In this document: piece by piece, positions 25,140 to 36,086 of the stretch
Numbering within the stretch: the stretch's first letter is position 1
Layout of the letters: each line of letters begins with the position of its first letter
Assembly: GCF_000311725.1 (NCBI RefSeq)
Contig: NZ_HE978513.1
Span: forward strand, 157,826-221,825
DNA from: Robertmurraya massiliosenegalensis JC6
Lineage (GTDB): Bacteria > Bacillota > Bacilli > Bacillales > Cytobacillaceae
Direction of reading: 5' to 3'
Length of the DNA stretch: 64,000 nt
Program-made: the position numbers and the translations under genes
Notes under the pieces: generated by a model
The model's input: the letters and a program-made list of their open reading frames with translations, nothing else
Told to the model about the DNA's origin: nothing
Database searches by the model: none

Positions 25140-27032
25140 CTAGGCCCTTTTTTGTTTTTTTCTTGCCAATGTTTTGAGCTTATTGACAACATTCTCTGTT
25201 GTGAGGCCAATTTCATTTAGCAATTCATTGACACTTCCATGCTCAATAAACTGATCAGGAATTCCCATGAGATCAATTTCAGCATGATGATAGCCTTTTT
25301 CAGAAGCAAATTCTAAAATCGAACTACCAAATCCTCCTTGAAGCACTGCTTCTTCAATCGTAAGAATCGGCATATTTCTTTCAAGCAGTCCACTAAGCAT
25401 TTTTTCATCAAGTGGTTTAATAAACCGAGCATTAATGACCTTAATTGAAATGCCTTGCTTCTCAAGGATTTCTGCTGCTTTCATCGCCATCGGGATCGTT
25501 GTTCCGAAGGTTAAGATTGCTCCATCTATTCCTTCTTTTAACACTTCCCATGTGCCAATTGGAATTTCCTTCAACTCATCATCTAAGTGAACACCCAGTC
25601 CATTTCCTCTTGGGAATCTCATCGCAATCGGACCATCATCATACTTTAAGGCTGTGTTGACAAGATGTTGTCCCTCATTCTCATCTTTTGGCATCATTAA
25701 AACGAGATTAGGCACATGTCGTAAAAAGGCAATATCAAAGACCCCTTGATGAGTTTCTCCGTCTGCTCCGACTAAGCCAGCACGATCAATTCCGATAAAG
25801 ACATTTAAGTTTTGGCGACAAATATCATGTACCACTTGATCATAAGCACGTTGTAGGAAAGTGGAATAAATCGCTAAAAACGGCTTCATGTTTTGCGTTG
25901 CAAGGCCAGCTGCCACAGTTGTTGCGTGTTGTTCCGCAATTCCCACATCAAACATGCGATCTGGGAATTCACTTGCAAACCCTTCTAATTTTGAGCCCAC
26001 TGGCATCGCAGGTGTAATTGCAACGACTCTTTCATCTTCGCGAGCAATTCTACGAACGGTTTCACTGACAAGCTTGCTCCATGCTGGTGGTGCTTGAACA
26101 GGCTTAATAAAGTCACCGGTTTCAATCTTGTACGCCCCTGTTCCATGCCAAGTTCCGATCGTATCGTTTTCTGCAGGCTTATACCCTTTGCCCTTTTTCG
26201 TAATCACGTGAAGCAGTACAGGTCCTTCCGTTTTCTTCGCATAAGCTAAATTTTCAAACAAAGCGTCATAATTATGGCCGTCAATTGGACCTAAATAGGT
26301 AAAACCAAGCTCTTCAAAAAAGACACCTGATACAAGCAAATATTTTAAACTATCTTTAATTCTCTCTGCTGTAGAAGCTAACTTTCCGCCGACAGCGGGG
26401 ATTTTCTTCAATAAGTACTCTAATTCATCTTTGGCCCATTGGTATTTGCCAGCTGTTCTTAATCGTCCTAATACATTGTGTAGGGCTCCGACATTCGGTG
26501 CAATCGACATTTCATTATCATTGAGGACCACAATCATATTCTTCTGTTCGTGGCCGATATGATTTAATGCTTCAAGTGCCATCCCACCGGTTAGAGCTCC
26601 ATCCCCGATTACAGGAACGATGAATGATTTTTCTTTTTTTATATCTCGAGCGATCGCCATTCCCATCGCTGCAGATAATGAAGTTGAGCTATGGCCTGTC
26701 TCCCATACATCATGCTCGCTTTCGACCATTTTGGGGAATCCACAAAGACCCTTATATTGTCTAAGCGTATCAAATTGATCGGCTCTACCAGTTAGTATTT
26801 TATGAACATAGGACTGATGACCAACATCCCAGAGAATTTTATCCTTTGGACTATTGAAGCATTTATGCAATGCAATCGTCAGTTCAACAACACCAAGATT
26901 CGGACCAATATGGCCGCCTGTTTTTGATAACTTTTCAATCAAAAAATGACGGATATCTTCACTAAGCTCCTCAAGTTCCTGATTCGATAACGCTTTTAAA
27001 AACGATGGGTCTTTTATTGATAACAGATCCAT
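25140..27032 (-). CDS. dxs: 1-deoxy-D-xylulose-5-phosphate synthase
   Basis: A 630-residue thiamine-diphosphate enzyme that makes DXP from pyruvate and glyceraldehyde 3-phosphate, the first step of the MEP isoprenoid route. Visible motifs are [34 protein letters not shown] with [10 protein letters not shown] (cofactor), and [16 protein letters not shown] chose the ATG at 27032 because the product begins [12 protein letters not shown] and matches the B. subtilis length of 633. The frame stays open to 27263, but that extension has no family character. Confidence 0.95.
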   Translation of the reverse strand: MDLLSIKDPSFLKALSNQELEELSEDIRHFLIEKLSKTGGHIGPNLGVVELTIALHKCFNSPKDKILWDVGHQSYVHKILTGRADQFDTLRQYKGLCGFPKMVESEHDVWETGHSSTSLSAAMGMAIARDIKKEKSFIVPVIGDGALTGGMALEALNHIGHEQKNMIVVLNDNEMSIAPNVGALHNVLGRLRTAGKYQWAKDELEYLLKKIPAVGGKLASTAERIKDSLKYLLVSGVFFEELGFTYLGPIDGHNYDALFENLAYAKKTEGPVLLHVITKKGKGYKPAENDTIGTWHGTGAYKIETGDFIKPVQAPPAWSKLVSETVRRIAREDERVVAITPAMPVGSKLEGFASEFPDRMFDVGIAEQHATTVAAGLATQNMKPFLAIYSTFLQRAYDQVVHDICRQNLNVFIGIDRAGLVGADGETHQGVFDIAFLRHVPNLVLMMPKDENEGQHLVNTALKYDDGPIAMRFPRGNGLGVHLDDELKEIPIGTWEVLKEGIDGAILTFGTTIPMAMKAAEILEKQGISIKVINARFIKPLDEKMLSGLLERNMPILTIEEAVLQGGFGSSILEFASEKGYHHAEIDLMGIPDQFIEHGSVNELLNEIGLTTENVVNKLKTLARKKQKRA

Positions 27033-27401
27033 AATGGACCACTCACTTTCATCTCTTTTTGGCTGTAATTGATTCCCACTATCTATTTTGAAAAAATAAC
27101 CGCTAACACCAAAGTGATAACGGCTGAACTGACTACCAGTCAATTTAGACTTTTTTATCGATAATTTTGTAAATGTCCGAAGACCGCAATTATGCACATA
27201 TTCAGAGCTATTTGCACGGCCCTTATCCCTATCTTTAAGCGCAAATACGTGGATTCCTTTCACTCATTATGTCTAATCGCAGACTCCATTTGTGAAAAGA
27301 ACATTTTATTGTATATTTTATGTAACAACGTTACTAATTAGACAAAATCATTCTGTATTATAACATACAATGCCAATTTAGTAAAAATTAATTTTATCAC
27401 A

Positions 27402-28283
27402 TCAATGATCACGGTTCGCCACTAAATCCGTTAACTCTTCTAGTAGAACTGTATTAAGTCCTGTTTCCTGAAGAACCTTTTTGGCTTGTTCAATTTCTCG
27501 AGCTAACGCTTTCTTCGCTCCATCCATCGTTAATAGGGACGGGTATGTACTTTTGTGATTGAATTCATCACTCCCAACTCGTTTCCCAAGCTTTTCTTCA
27601 TTTCCTTCTAAGTCGAGAATGTCGTCACGAATTTGGAAAGCCAGTCCTAGGTGATGAGCAAACTTTTTAAACTGTTCAATCGCTAAATTTGACGCCCCGG
27701 CGAGCAATGCACCCGCAACCGCACTAAAAGCTAGAAGCTTCCCCGTTTTATGAATGTGTATGTACTCAAGCTCTTCAAGTGTTAGGCTACGATTTTCTCC
27801 GTTGATATCCGCAACTTGGCCGCCGACCATCCCTTCAGCACCAGCTGCAATGGCAAGCTCACGAATTAAATTAAGCTTTGTATCAGCATCTACATCAGTT
27901 GTTTCTGCAATTAATTGAAAACTATACGTTAAAAGGGCATCCCCTGCTAAAATGGCAAATGCATCTCCATACACTTTATGATTTGTCGCTCTCCCTCTTC
28001 TCAAATCATCATTGTCCATGCTAGGGAGGTCATCATGAATCAATGAATAAGTGTGAACCATTTCAATCGCTGCAGCAGTTAATAACCCCCTAACCATTTT
28101 TTCACCAAAGGCATCAAGCGTCGCAAATAATAGCATGGGACGAATTCTTTTTCCACCTGCCTCTAATGAATACAACATTGATTCCTTAATAATTTCAGGA
28201 GCTTTCATACGATTTACACTTGCTCTTAATTGCTCTTCGAGGAGTTCTTTATTTTTCTGAATAAAAGGTGCTAAAAGCTCCAC
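27402..28283 (-). CDS. ispA: Farnesyl diphosphate synthase
   Basis: A 293-residue polyprenyl synthase. The first Asp-rich motif is HDDLPSMDNDDLRRG and the second is QIRDDILDLEG; GGKRIRPML is conserved. It condenses IPP and DMAPP to farnesyl diphosphate. The start is a GTG at 28283, directly after the xseB stop, with AGGAGGAG formed by the end of xseB. The longer frame to 28325 would overlap xseB without a good site. Confidence 0.95.
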   Translation of the reverse strand: MELLAPFIQKNKELLEEQLRASVNRMKAPEIIKESMLYSLEAGGKRIRPMLLFATLDAFGEKMVRGLLTAAAIEMVHTYSLIHDDLPSMDNDDLRRGRATNHKVYGDAFAILAGDALLTYSFQLIAETTDVDADTKLNLIRELAIAAGAEGMVGGQVADINGENRSLTLEELEYIHIHKTGKLLAFSAVAGALLAGASNLAIEQFKKFAHHLGLAFQIRDDILDLEGNEEKLGKRVGSDEFNHKSTYPSLLTMDGAKKALAREIEQAKKVLQETGLNTVLLEELTDLVANRDH

Positions 28284-28284
28284 T

Positions 28285-28512
28285 TTACTCCTCCTCTTGT
28301 ATGGAAAATTCTTCTTTTTTTCCATCTTCAGTAATAATTTGTGTCAATTGTTCTTCTACATCCTTTAGTTTATCGTGGCACAGCTTTGAAAGTTCCATGC
28401 CCTTTCGATAGATCGAGATGGCTTCCTCTAATGGGACATCTCCTTCCTCAAGCTTCTCCACAATATCCTCGAGATTTTTCATCGCTTCTTCAAAGGTCAT
28501 TTTTTCTTCCAT
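28285..28512 (-). CDS. xseB: Exodeoxyribonuclease VII small subunit
   Basis: A 75-residue XseB protein, with the typical [19 protein letters not shown] and [18 protein letters not shown] helices. It forms the ssDNA exonuclease with XseA. It overlaps xseA by one base and abuts ispA, so the genes are coupled. Confidence 0.95.
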   Translation of the reverse strand: MEEKMTFEEAMKNLEDIVEKLEEGDVPLEEAISIYRKGMELSKLCHDKLKDVEEQLTQIITEDGKKEEFSIQEEE

Positions 28513-29867
28513 TATTGATTCTCCTTCTCCTCAACATCAAGCACTTTACATTGAATCGAACCGTCGGCCATCTGAACCGTTAGCTCGTCTTCTTTTGAAA
28601 ACTGGGCCACACTTTTACTCAGTTTACCTTCGTTATCATAAACAAGACTATAGCCTCGGTCCATCACTTTTAATGGACTTAGTGCTTCAAGTGTCATCAG
28701 CATCTGTCTAAAATCCTTCTGTTTGTCTGCTAAAATCGCTGTCATCACACGGTTCATCTGTTTTTCTAATTTTCCCCGAGCATCCATTGCCTCTTTTAAC
28801 AATTCCCGCGGTTTATGACGTTCAATGCGTCGATTTAAATGGAGATACACTTCTTTTTGAGCTAAAAAATGTTTTTCAGCACCCTTTACAAGCCGTTCTG
28901 TCGCTTTATCAACTTGTTCCATTTTTTGCTCGTACGCTCTCCTCGGGTAACGAAATGCATAAGAACGTTCGATTCGGTTAAGCTTCTCTCGCGAAAGTTG
29001 GACCCGTTCTTTTATGACACGAACTAATCTTGCTTGCCTTGTTAAAATCCGCTCCATCAGCTCGTCCACGTGGGGAACAGCTAATTCAGCTGCTCCTGTC
29101 GGGGTTGGTGCTCTCATATCAGCGACAAAGTCAGCAATGGTAAAATCTGTTTCATGCCCGACAGCTGATATAATCGGGATTTCAGAAGTATAGATTGCTC
29201 TAGCTACGATTTCCTCATTAAAGCCCCAAAGTTCTTCAATCGAACCACCACCACGCCCAACGATTAAACAGTCGATTTCACCCAACTCATTCGCTTTCTT
29301 GATGGCATTTACAATCGAATTTTTAGCTTGATCACCTTGCACAACGGCAGGAATAATCAAAATATGAGCAATCGGATATCTCCTTTGGATCGTTGTTAAG
29401 ATATCTCGAACAGCCGCACCTGTTGGCGACGTAATAACCCCAATCGTTCTTGGATATTTAGGGATGGGCTTTTTGTGAGTAGGGGAAAACAAACCTTCTT
29501 TTTCTAATTTTTCCTTTAACTGTTCATAAGCTAAATACAGCGCTCCGATTCCGTCTGGTTGCATACTTTTCACGTATATTTGATATTGGCCACTCTGTTC
29601 ATACACTGTGATATTCCCAGAAATTAAGACCTTCATTCCATTCTCAGGGACAAATTTCATGGAACGAGCATCACTGGAAAACATCACCGCCAAAATTCTC
29701 GCTTTTTCATCCTTTAGGGTAAAATACATATGTCCACTGGAATGCTGTTTAAAATTGGAGATTTCCCCTTTCACAAGCACTCCTTGTAAATGGGGATCGG
29801 CATCAAATTTTCTCTTTATGTATTTCGTTAAAGCTGCGACGGTAAGATAGCGCTTTTCCTTCATCAA
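28512..29867 (-). CDS. xseA: Exodeoxyribonuclease VII large subunit
   Basis: A 451-residue protein. The N-terminal OB fold includes [20 protein letters not shown]. The catalytic domain includes [28 protein letters not shown] and the conserved [17 protein letters not shown] and [12 protein letters not shown] long coiled coil and a C-terminal segment follow. It begins 24 bases after nusB. In B. subtilis folD lies in that gap, but it is absent here. Confidence 0.96.
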   Translation of the reverse strand: MMKEKRYLTVAALTKYIKRKFDADPHLQGVLVKGEISNFKQHSSGHMYFTLKDEKARILAVMFSSDARSMKFVPENGMKVLISGNITVYEQSGQYQIYVKSMQPDGIGALYLAYEQLKEKLEKEGLFSPTHKKPIPKYPRTIGVITSPTGAAVRDILTTIQRRYPIAHILIIPAVVQGDQAKNSIVNAIKKANELGEIDCLIVGRGGGSIEELWGFNEEIVARAIYTSEIPIISAVGHETDFTIADFVADMRAPTPTGAAELAVPHVDELMERILTRQARLVRVIKERVQLSREKLNRIERSYAFRYPRRAYEQKMEQVDKATERLVKGAEKHFLAQKEVYLHLNRRIERHKPRELLKEAMDARGKLEKQMNRVMTAILADKQKDFRQMLMTLEALSPLKVMDRGYSLVYDNEGKLSKSVAQFSKEDELTVQMADGSIQCKVLDVEEKENQ

Positions 29868-29891
29868 AAAACCCCTTTTAAAACAGGAAAA

Positions 29892-30272
29892 TTAATTTAC
29901 CTTTGATAAAATTCCATTGATAAATCGACTTGATTGATCATCACCATAGATTTTGGCAATTTCGATCGCTTCATCGATCGCCACTTTTGTAGGAACATCC
30001 TCTTTACAATATAGAAGCTCATATGTAGCTAGTCGTAAGATGTTACGGTCGACAATGGCTAAACGGTCCAATGTCCAGTTTTCAAGATGTTGTTGTAAGA
30101 GCTTGTCAATTTCCTCTTTGTTTTCAACAACACCTAAAACTAACTTTAATAAATAGTCATCATTTCGTACCCCTTCAAGGACATGGGCAATTGCTTCTTT
30201 CGGCTCCACATCACTTACATCAATTTGAAATAATGCCTGCAACGCTTTTTCTCTCGCTGTTCTTCTCTTCAT
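29892..30272 (-). CDS. nusB: Transcription antitermination factor NusB
   Basis: A 126-residue all-helical protein with RRTAREKALQALFQID at the N-terminus and LRLATYELLY and AIDEAIEIAKIYGDDQSSRFINGILSK-type motifs near the end. NusB works with NusE (S10) on boxA in rRNA antitermination. It appears to start its own transcription unit, below a good SigA promoter. Confidence 0.95.
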   Translation of the reverse strand: MKRRTAREKALQALFQIDVSDVEPKEAIAHVLEGVRNDDYLLKLVLGVVENKEEIDKLLQQHLENWTLDRLAIVDRNILRLATYELLYCKEDVPTKVAIDEAIEIAKIYGDDQSSRFINGILSKVN

Positions 30273-30416
30273 TTCATTTATTGCTCCTTTTAGGATGAGT
30301 TATATTGAACTTATATTGTTGTATTGGCTAACAATTAGGTGGCCTGTGCTTGTAACAAAGCAGTTGTGCAAAATAAGTACAAACCCGTCGATCCATTTTT
30401 CTATAAGTCATTAAAA

Positions 30417-30445
30417 ATAATAGCATAACCAAAAGACAATGTTAA
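30417..30445 (-). promoter_or_regulatory. SigA promoter upstream of nusB
   Basis: On the minus strand TTAACA and TATTAT are separated by exactly 17 bases. The predicted start lies about 138 bases before nusB. The leader (30273-30410) shows no clear structure to me. Confidence 0.6.
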
Positions 30446-30528
30446 AGGGAATCTGATCTATCCTTCACTATAACCGTTTTTTTGAAAGGTTAATCCCTTT
30501 TGAGGATGATGAATCAAGAAAAGAAAAT

Positions 30529-30558
30529 AAAAACCAAAGACATTTGTCTCTGGTTTTT
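30529..30558 (-). terminator. Terminator after the accBC-Asp23 operon
   Basis: AAACCAGAGAC pairs with GTCTTTGGTTT (one mismatch) and is followed by TTTTTATTTTC on the minus strand. Confidence 0.8.
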
Positions 30559-30571
30559 ACAAAATGATTGA

Positions 30572-30982
30572 TTACATTTCTTGTTCAGTTTCTACTTCAG
30601 TTTGCTTCGCATTTTCAAACTGAATGCCCACAATATGGACATTGACTTCCTCAGCTTCTAATGCAGTCATGTTAAGCAAAGCTTGGCGAATGTTATCTTG
30701 AACCTTTCCTGCAACAGTCGGAATCGAAATGCCGAATTTCATTAAACAGTACACATCCACCTTAATGCCATCTTCGGTAAGCTCTACCTTCACGCCTTTT
30801 CCATGATTCTTCTTTCCTAATCTTTCCACAACGCCAGTAGCAAAGTTTCCACGCATTTGTGAAACACCCTCCACTTCGGTTGCAGCAATCCCAGCAATGA
30901 CTTCAATCACTTCTGGAGCAATTTCAACTTTTCCTAAACCAGACTGCCCTTGACTCATTTCCAATATGTTATTTTCACTCAT
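30572..30982 (-). CDS. yqhY: Asp23/Gls24 family protein
   Basis: A 136-residue Asp23/Gls24 protein. The core includes IAPEVIEVIAGIAATEVEGV and VDVYCLMKFGISIPTVAGKVQ, with EAEEVNVHIVGIQF near the end. The family is cytoplasmic or membrane associated and linked to envelope stress and acetyl-CoA carboxylase balance. As in B. subtilis it is co-transcribed with accBC, 17 bases after accC. Confidence 0.9.
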   Translation of the reverse strand: MSENNILEMSQGQSGLGKVEIAPEVIEVIAGIAATEVEGVSQMRGNFATGVVERLGKKNHGKGVKVELTEDGIKVDVYCLMKFGISIPTVAGKVQDNIRQALLNMTALEAEEVNVHIVGIQFENAKQTEVETEQEM

Positions 30983-30999
30983 ATTCGAGTCCTCCTATA

Positions 31000-32352
31000 T
31001 TAAGATTTCATCACATCATACATCTCAAGGAATTTTGTATTGAAATCACCTTCGACGAATTTCTCGTGGTTCAATAATTTCAAATGGAATGGGATCGTCG
31101 TATGAATCCCTTCAATCACAAATTCACTTAAGGCTCTTTTCATTCTTGAAATCGCTTCTTCCCTTGTGCTTCCATAGGTGATGACCTTTGCAATCATGGA
31201 ATCATAAAATGGTGGAATCGCATATCCTGGATATGCGGCTGAATCTACCCTGACTCCTAATCCACCTGGTGGAAGGTACATTTGAATTTTACCAGGAGAA
31301 GGCATAAATTGTTTCTCTGGATTTTCAGCATTGATTCGACATTCAATCGCCCATCCATCAAATTCAATTTCATCTTGATTAAATGTCAATGCTTCTCCAG
31401 AAGCGACTTTAATTTGTTCTTTGATTAAATCGACTCCTGTCACCATTTCTGTAACTGGATGCTCAACTTGAATGCGCGTATTCATTTCCATGAAATAAAA
31501 TTGACGATTTCGATAATCATATATAAATTCTATCGTACCTGCACCTGTATAATCAACTGCTTTTGCCGCTTTTACAGCTGCATCACCCATTTCCTTGCGA
31601 ATTTCGCTATCTAAAGCTGGAGATGGCGTTTCTTCGAGGAGCTTTTGCAGTCTTCGTTGAATCGAGCAATCACGTTCACCTAGATGAACAACATGACCAA
31701 AATTATCAGCAAGAACTTGAATCTCGACATGACGGAAATCTTCAATATATTTCTCAATATATACTCCAGGATTACCAAAAGCGGTTAGTGCCTCTTGCTG
31801 CGTAATAGTAATTCCTTTTATTAAATCTGTTTCATTACGAGCGACACGGATTCCTTTTCCACCACCACCTGCTGTTGCTTTAATGATGACAGGGTAACCA
31901 ATTTCATTGGCGAGTTGAATCGCATCCTCTTCATCCTTAATAATACCTTGTGAACCTGGAACAATCGGCACACCCGCTTCCTTCATTGTTTCTCGAGCAA
32001 TGTCCTTCGTTCCCATTTTTGTAATCGCTTCCGGCGTCGGACCTACGAATATAATATTGCATTCGCGGCAAAGCTCAGCAAATGCCGCATTTTCTGCTAA
32101 AAATCCATAGCCAGGATGAATCGCTTCGCAACCTGTAAGCTTCGCAACACTAACGATATTTGTGAAATTTAAATAACTATCTTTTGACAACGTCGGTCCG
32201 ATACAATAAGCTTCATCAGCTAATTGAACATGGAGTGCATCCTTATCCGCCTCCGAGTAGACTGCTACTGATTCTATATCTAATTCACGGCACGCACGAA
32301 TGATGCGTACAGCTATTTCTCCTCGATTAGCAATTAATAATTTTTTAATCAT
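31000..32352 (-). CDS. accC: Biotin carboxylase of acetyl-CoA carboxylase
   Basis: A 450-residue ATP-grasp enzyme. It has [17 protein letters not shown] at the start, the glycine-rich ATP loop [24 protein letters not shown] and [18 protein letters not shown]. It carboxylates the biotin on AccB, the first step of fatty acid synthesis. It begins 14 bases after accB. Confidence 0.97.
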   Translation of the reverse strand: MIKKLLIANRGEIAVRIIRACRELDIESVAVYSEADKDALHVQLADEAYCIGPTLSKDSYLNFTNIVSVAKLTGCEAIHPGYGFLAENAAFAELCRECNIIFVGPTPEAITKMGTKDIARETMKEAGVPIVPGSQGIIKDEEDAIQLANEIGYPVIIKATAGGGGKGIRVARNETDLIKGITITQQEALTAFGNPGVYIEKYIEDFRHVEIQVLADNFGHVVHLGERDCSIQRRLQKLLEETPSPALDSEIRKEMGDAAVKAAKAVDYTGAGTIEFIYDYRNRQFYFMEMNTRIQVEHPVTEMVTGVDLIKEQIKVASGEALTFNQDEIEFDGWAIECRINAENPEKQFMPSPGKIQMYLPPGGLGVRVDSAAYPGYAIPPFYDSMIAKVITYGSTREEAISRMKRALSEFVIEGIHTTIPFHLKLLNHEKFVEGDFNTKFLEMYDVMKS

Positions 32353-32366
32353 TTTCGTTTCGCTCC

Positions 32367-32867
32367 TTATTCAGGCTTTACCAAAAATAGTGGTTGACCA
32401 TATTCAACTAACTGGCCATCTTTGACAAGGATCTCCACGATTTCCCCATTTACTTCTGCTTCAATCTCATTGAATAATTTCATGGCTTCAACAATACAAA
32501 CAATGGAATCATTCGTTACTTTACTTCCTACTTTAACATAGGGGTCTGCTTCAGGTGTTGGCTTATGATAGAAAGTTCCCACCATTGGTGAAGTAATCTT
32601 ATGTAGACTCTCATCTGCAGTAGCCGTTTCAACAGTCGTCGGTTCTTCTTTCACTTCTGTTTTGGCCACTTCAACCACTTGAGGTTTTGGTGCTTCTACA
32701 GCGGCCGGTTGTACAGCAGGTTGAGTCGAAACTGCAACTGCTCCACCTTGATTCTTTTTCATTTTAATTTTACAATCATCTACTTCATATACAAATTCAT
32801 CTAAATTGGATTGATCGACAAGTTTAATTAGTTCGCGAATTTCTTGTACTTTTAACATGAATGACAC
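32367..32867 (-). CDS. accB: Biotin carboxyl carrier protein
   Basis: A 166-residue carrier. An Ala/Pro/Glu-rich linker (about 42-88) leads to the biotinyl domain with the modified lysine in [13 protein letters not shown] and a C-terminal [10 protein letters not shown]. The start codon follows AAGGAGTG. It is first in accB-accC-yqhY. Confidence 0.96.
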   Translation of the reverse strand: MSFMLKVQEIRELIKLVDQSNLDEFVYEVDDCKIKMKKNQGGAVAVSTQPAVQPAAVEAPKPQVVEVAKTEVKEEPTTVETATADESLHKITSPMVGTFYHKPTPEADPYVKVGSKVTNDSIVCIVEAMKLFNEIEAEVNGEIVEILVKDGQLVEYGQPLFLVKPE

Positions 32868-32902
32868 TCCTTATTGACAAAAATTTAGCACTAGATACTA
32901 AT

Positions 32903-32932
32903 ACTATACGATAAGACCTTACAAAAGTTCAA
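32903..32932 (-). promoter_or_regulatory. SigA promoter of accBC
   Basis: TTGAAC and TATAGT on the minus strand with 18-base spacing. The predicted start is about 30 bases before the accB ATG. Confidence 0.6.
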
Positions 32933-33196
32933 TCATAATCATTTTTTATCTTTATAAAGTTGAATCCATTTCATAATAATGCTCTCGAGTAAAAAAACGA
33001 ACGAATGGAACTCTAAACCATATAATCATTAGAATTTCAGGCTTGTTCGAATGAATAAAATAGAAATGTTCGTTTTTTAATTTCCCTTCGTACACTGCGA
33101 AATTGACTCAGTTTTTCCTAAATTAAATTTTTTCAAAGGAATTTTGTAGTATTATATCGAAATTTAAGGAAGAGGGAAATTTAGGGAGGAACATAG

Positions 33197-34681
33197 ATGA
33201 AATCGATTACTGAAATTAAACAGGATGACTTAGCAAGAAAAAATTCACTTGTTGTAAAAGCTTCTTTTGTTTGTGTCATTCTCGCAACCATTGTCGACAT
33301 CGTTATGCAAAAAGAATTAGCTCTCATTTTATCAATTATTATCGGTGGTGGCTTAGGCGTTGGACTCATCGCCCTTCTCCACTACACAAAAAGATTGGCA
33401 ACTACGATTCCCTATTTAGCTATTCTCCTCGTCACGGTTGTGATGTATGTGATTATGGCAAACAGTGTATCTCCAACTGCCTTTGTTTTATTATACTTTA
33501 TTCTTGCGACAGCAGCGATCTACATGGATAAAAAAGTACTATGGTCGGGCTCGGTCCTCGGCTTTATCGCCACTAGTATCTTTATTTGGGAAAATAATAG
33601 TGTGTTGCCACTGGATATAAAGAACTATGCAACCGTTTATCTTCTCTATCTATTAGTGTCCATCTTATTATCATTTCAGTTATCTATATCAAAAAAATTA
33701 TCTGAAAATATTGTCGCCGCTCAGCAACAAACAGAGGAACTTTTACTTTTGGATCGTGAAATTAGAAAAACAATAGGTACTAGTACGGTTGGGCTATCCG
33801 ACTTGATTCATTTTGTCAAAAGTAAAAGCCATGAAAATTATGAAGCCGCTCAAGAAATGAATCATTCGATTAGCGAAATGGCAGCTGGCATGCAAACACA
33901 AACTGATTCTATTTTAGAGATTACAAAAGCGCTAGAAAACTCCAATCAAATGGTTCACGAAACAAGTGAATTAGTCAATAAGCTTCACTTAGATGCCATT
34001 GATGCGCAAGAAGTGACCAATAATGGTGAAGTACTCGTAACAGAATTAAAGGATGGCCTTGAGATCTCATTCCACAATATGGAGGATGTTAATAAACAAA
34101 CGACAACGCTCTCCACATTAGTAGAAGAGACTTCAAATTTTGCACAGGCAATTGAGGGAATTGCCGATCAAACCAATCTTTTAGCATTAAACGCATCGAT
34201 TGAAGCCGCTCGTGCTGGAGATGCTGGAAAAGGTTTTGCTGTAGTAGCAGAAGAAGTAAGAAAACTTGCAGAAATCAGTCGTAAAACAGCAACGCAAATA
34301 TCAGATAATCTTCATCATGTTATGAGCGGGACCAACGCCGTAACTGAAACCGTCTCCTTAACAGGAACAAAGATTAATCATAATCTACAGCTTGCCATTG
34401 ATACACAACAAGCTTTCGCACAAATTCAAGCGACGTTCAAACAGCTCAAAGACGACATTTCCAAGTATGATGCTTTAACAAAAAGCGTACTCGGTTCCTC
34501 TAGATCGATTGAAGAATCAATTGGTGAATTTAGCTCTGTAATTGAGCAAGCAAGCGCCACATTGCAGGAACTATCATCTGCCATTGGAGTCCAAACGGCA
34601 CAACATGCAGTTTTACTTCAGTCAGTTACCGAAGCACACCAATCTGTTGACAACTTAATGGAACTTCAAGAACAAAAATAA
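33197..34681 (+). CDS. Methyl-accepting chemotaxis-like transducer
   Basis: A 494-residue protein. The first 170 residues contain about six membrane segments, with no extracellular sensor domain and no recognisable HAMP. The C-terminal half is a chemoreceptor signalling domain with the conserved hairpin tip [20 protein letters not shown] and [13 protein letters not shown]. It would signal to CheA/CheW. The ATG follows AGGGAGGA. It is on the opposite strand to its neighbours and lies between spoIIIAH and accB, which adjoin each other in B. subtilis. Ligand unknown; a membrane-potential or lipid-state sensor is one possibility. Confidence 0.88.
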   Translation: MKSITEIKQDDLARKNSLVVKASFVCVILATIVDIVMQKELALILSIIIGGGLGVGLIALLHYTKRLATTIPYLAILLVTVVMYVIMANSVSPTAFVLLYFILATAAIYMDKKVLWSGSVLGFIATSIFIWENNSVLPLDIKNYATVYLLYLLVSILLSFQLSISKKLSENIVAAQQQTEELLLLDREIRKTIGTSTVGLSDLIHFVKSKSHENYEAAQEMNHSISEMAAGMQTQTDSILEITKALENSNQMVHETSELVNKLHLDAIDAQEVTNNGEVLVTELKDGLEISFHNMEDVNKQTTTLSTLVEETSNFAQAIEGIADQTNLLALNASIEAARAGDAGKGFAVVAEEVRKLAEISRKTATQISDNLHHVMSGTNAVTETVSLTGTKINHNLQLAIDTQQAFAQIQATFKQLKDDISKYDALTKSVLGSSRSIEESIGEFSSVIEQASATLQELSSAIGVQTAQHAVLLQSVTEAHQSVDNLMELQEQK

Positions 34682-34710
34682 CGGGAGAGCATAGCTCCCC
34701 GTTATTTTTT
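34679..34710 (+). terminator. Terminator after the chemoreceptor gene
   Basis: AACGGGAGAGC pairs with GCTCCCCGTT around a tiny loop (one mismatch), followed by a run of six T. Confidence 0.85.
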
Positions 34711-34767
34711 CTCCAATTACTTATTAGTACAGAAGCTTAAACTCAAAAACCCAACCATATCGCCTTT

Positions 34768-35355
34768 TTACTCATTCGGCTGGAATTCTACTGCTACTGC
34801 TTGCATTTGGCCTAGCTCCGTTTTCACTACTTGGATAATTTCATTTGCCGCAGTTGGAGATGGCTCATTCGATTTCACAGTAATACGTACTTGTTCACCA
34901 TCAGCACGAACGAGGGCGTCATCGTATCCCATTGCAATGATTAACGTTTCTAATACCGCTTCTTTTTGGGCCACTTGGTCAAGTTCTTGACTCTTTTCAA
35001 TTGCATCTCCACGTTGTTCTGCCGGTAGATCCGTTGAAGCCATAATGTCTGTTAATTCTTCTTTGATTTTGCTTCTCTCTTCAGCTAGTTGTAAACGCAA
35101 TGCGTCAAATACTTCATCGCTAGCGACACTGGAGACAATGTCACCTTCGGCTTCGGCTTCTTCTCCTGCTTCGGCTTCTTCTCCTGCTTCTGCTTCGCTT
35201 GTTTCATTTTGCCCTTCCGTTACCGCTTCCTCTTGTTCTTCTGTTCCTGCTAATTCTTGCTGTCTTTGCTCTGGTGAAGTCATATAATATACCGAAAGTA
35301 CAACCACTAAACTTAACATTGTTAATAGCCAAACTGTTTGCTTTTTTAATAACAT
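34768..35355 (-). CDS. spoIIIAH: Stage III sporulation protein AH
   Basis: A 195-residue bitopic membrane protein with an N-terminal span (about 7-25) and an Ala/Glu/Gly-rich low-complexity linker containing two GEEAEA repeats. The C-terminal YscJ/FliF-like domain (about 85-190) forms a ring and binds SpoIIQ across the forespore membranes. It is the last gene of the operon, 93 bases after spoIIIAG. Confidence 0.94.
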   Translation of the reverse strand: MLLKKQTVWLLTMLSLVVVLSVYYMTSPEQRQQELAGTEEQEEAVTEGQNETSEAEAGEEAEAGEEAEAEGDIVSSVASDEVFDALRLQLAEERSKIKEELTDIMASTDLPAEQRGDAIEKSQELDQVAQKEAVLETLIIAMGYDDALVRADGEQVRITVKSNEPSPTAANEIIQVVKTELGQMQAVAVEFQPNE

Positions 35356-35448
35356 TTATAAATCCCCCTTCGATAATTTAACATTTAGTTGTTCTCCATA
35401 TATAAAATCGGATCCTGATGATTTTTTAGGATCGATGTTCTTCATTTT

Positions 35449-36084
35449 TTATTTCCTCGGCATAACGGATACACGATGGCTTGGAACATCAAGCAATTTT
35501 GTTACCGATTCGACGATCCACTTTTTAATTTGAATATTGTCAGCTCCCTTAGCCACGACAAGTACCCCTCGAATTTCAGGCTTCTTTTTTTCTAGTTCAA
35601 TCGGAACCTCTTTTTCCCCTTCACGGATAATGACTAGCTGACTGTCTTTTGACTGATCCTCTACCGTCCTTTTTCCACCCTCCCGATCCGTTTCTTCGGT
35701 CGTTTGCGAACGGGTAACCGTGTTTTTCTCATATACGCTTTTTTCAGTTGCGTCGACATTGACCACAACCATCACATCACTAACACCTGCGATGCCCTCT
35801 AAAGCTTCCTTTAATTGTTCTTCATAGCTAGCCTCATAATCACTAATTTCGTTACTCCCAGCAGCTTTAGCGGTTCCGATGGTTTCTACTTCTTCTTTTT
35901 CTCCATCTTGGTTGCTTATCACTGGAATGCTAGAATTTTCATCATCTATCAATGAATTGCTGACCACCATAATAGCAGCTCCAAATAGCAATATGATGAT
36001 GAGATATTGATATTTTTTATCTAGCTTTCCTTCCTTTGAGAACAATTTTTTCAGCCAAGACAATGGCCCTTTTTCTTGCTCCAT
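35449..36084 (-). CDS. spoIIIAG: Stage III sporulation protein AG
   Basis: A 211-residue bitopic protein with a membrane segment at about 26-44 (YLIIILLFGAAIMVV). The extracytoplasmic ring-building domain runs from about 78 to 208, with YEEQLKEALEGIAGVSDVMVVV and IRGVLVVAKGADN. It forms the large ring of the mother cell-forespore channel. Confidence 0.94.
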   Translation of the reverse strand: MEQEKGPLSWLKKLFSKEGKLDKKYQYLIIILLFGAAIMVVSNSLIDDENSSIPVISNQDGEKEEVETIGTAKAAGSNEISDYEASYEEQLKEALEGIAGVSDVMVVVNVDATEKSVYEKNTVTRSQTTEETDREGGKRTVEDQSKDSQLVIIREGEKEVPIELEKKKPEIRGVLVVAKGADNIQIKKWIVESVTKLLDVPSHRVSVMPRK

Positions 36085-36086
36085 TG

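Noticed and set aside
27033..27263. 77-codon in-frame extension of dxs
   Set aside because: No similarity to Dxs N-termini. The protein beginning at 27032 already has the normal length.
34768..35355. Tandem Glu/Ala codon repeats in spoIIIAH as a possible CRISPR or satellite
   Set aside because: The repeats are in frame and form the low-complexity linker usual in SpoIIIAH. There are no spacers.
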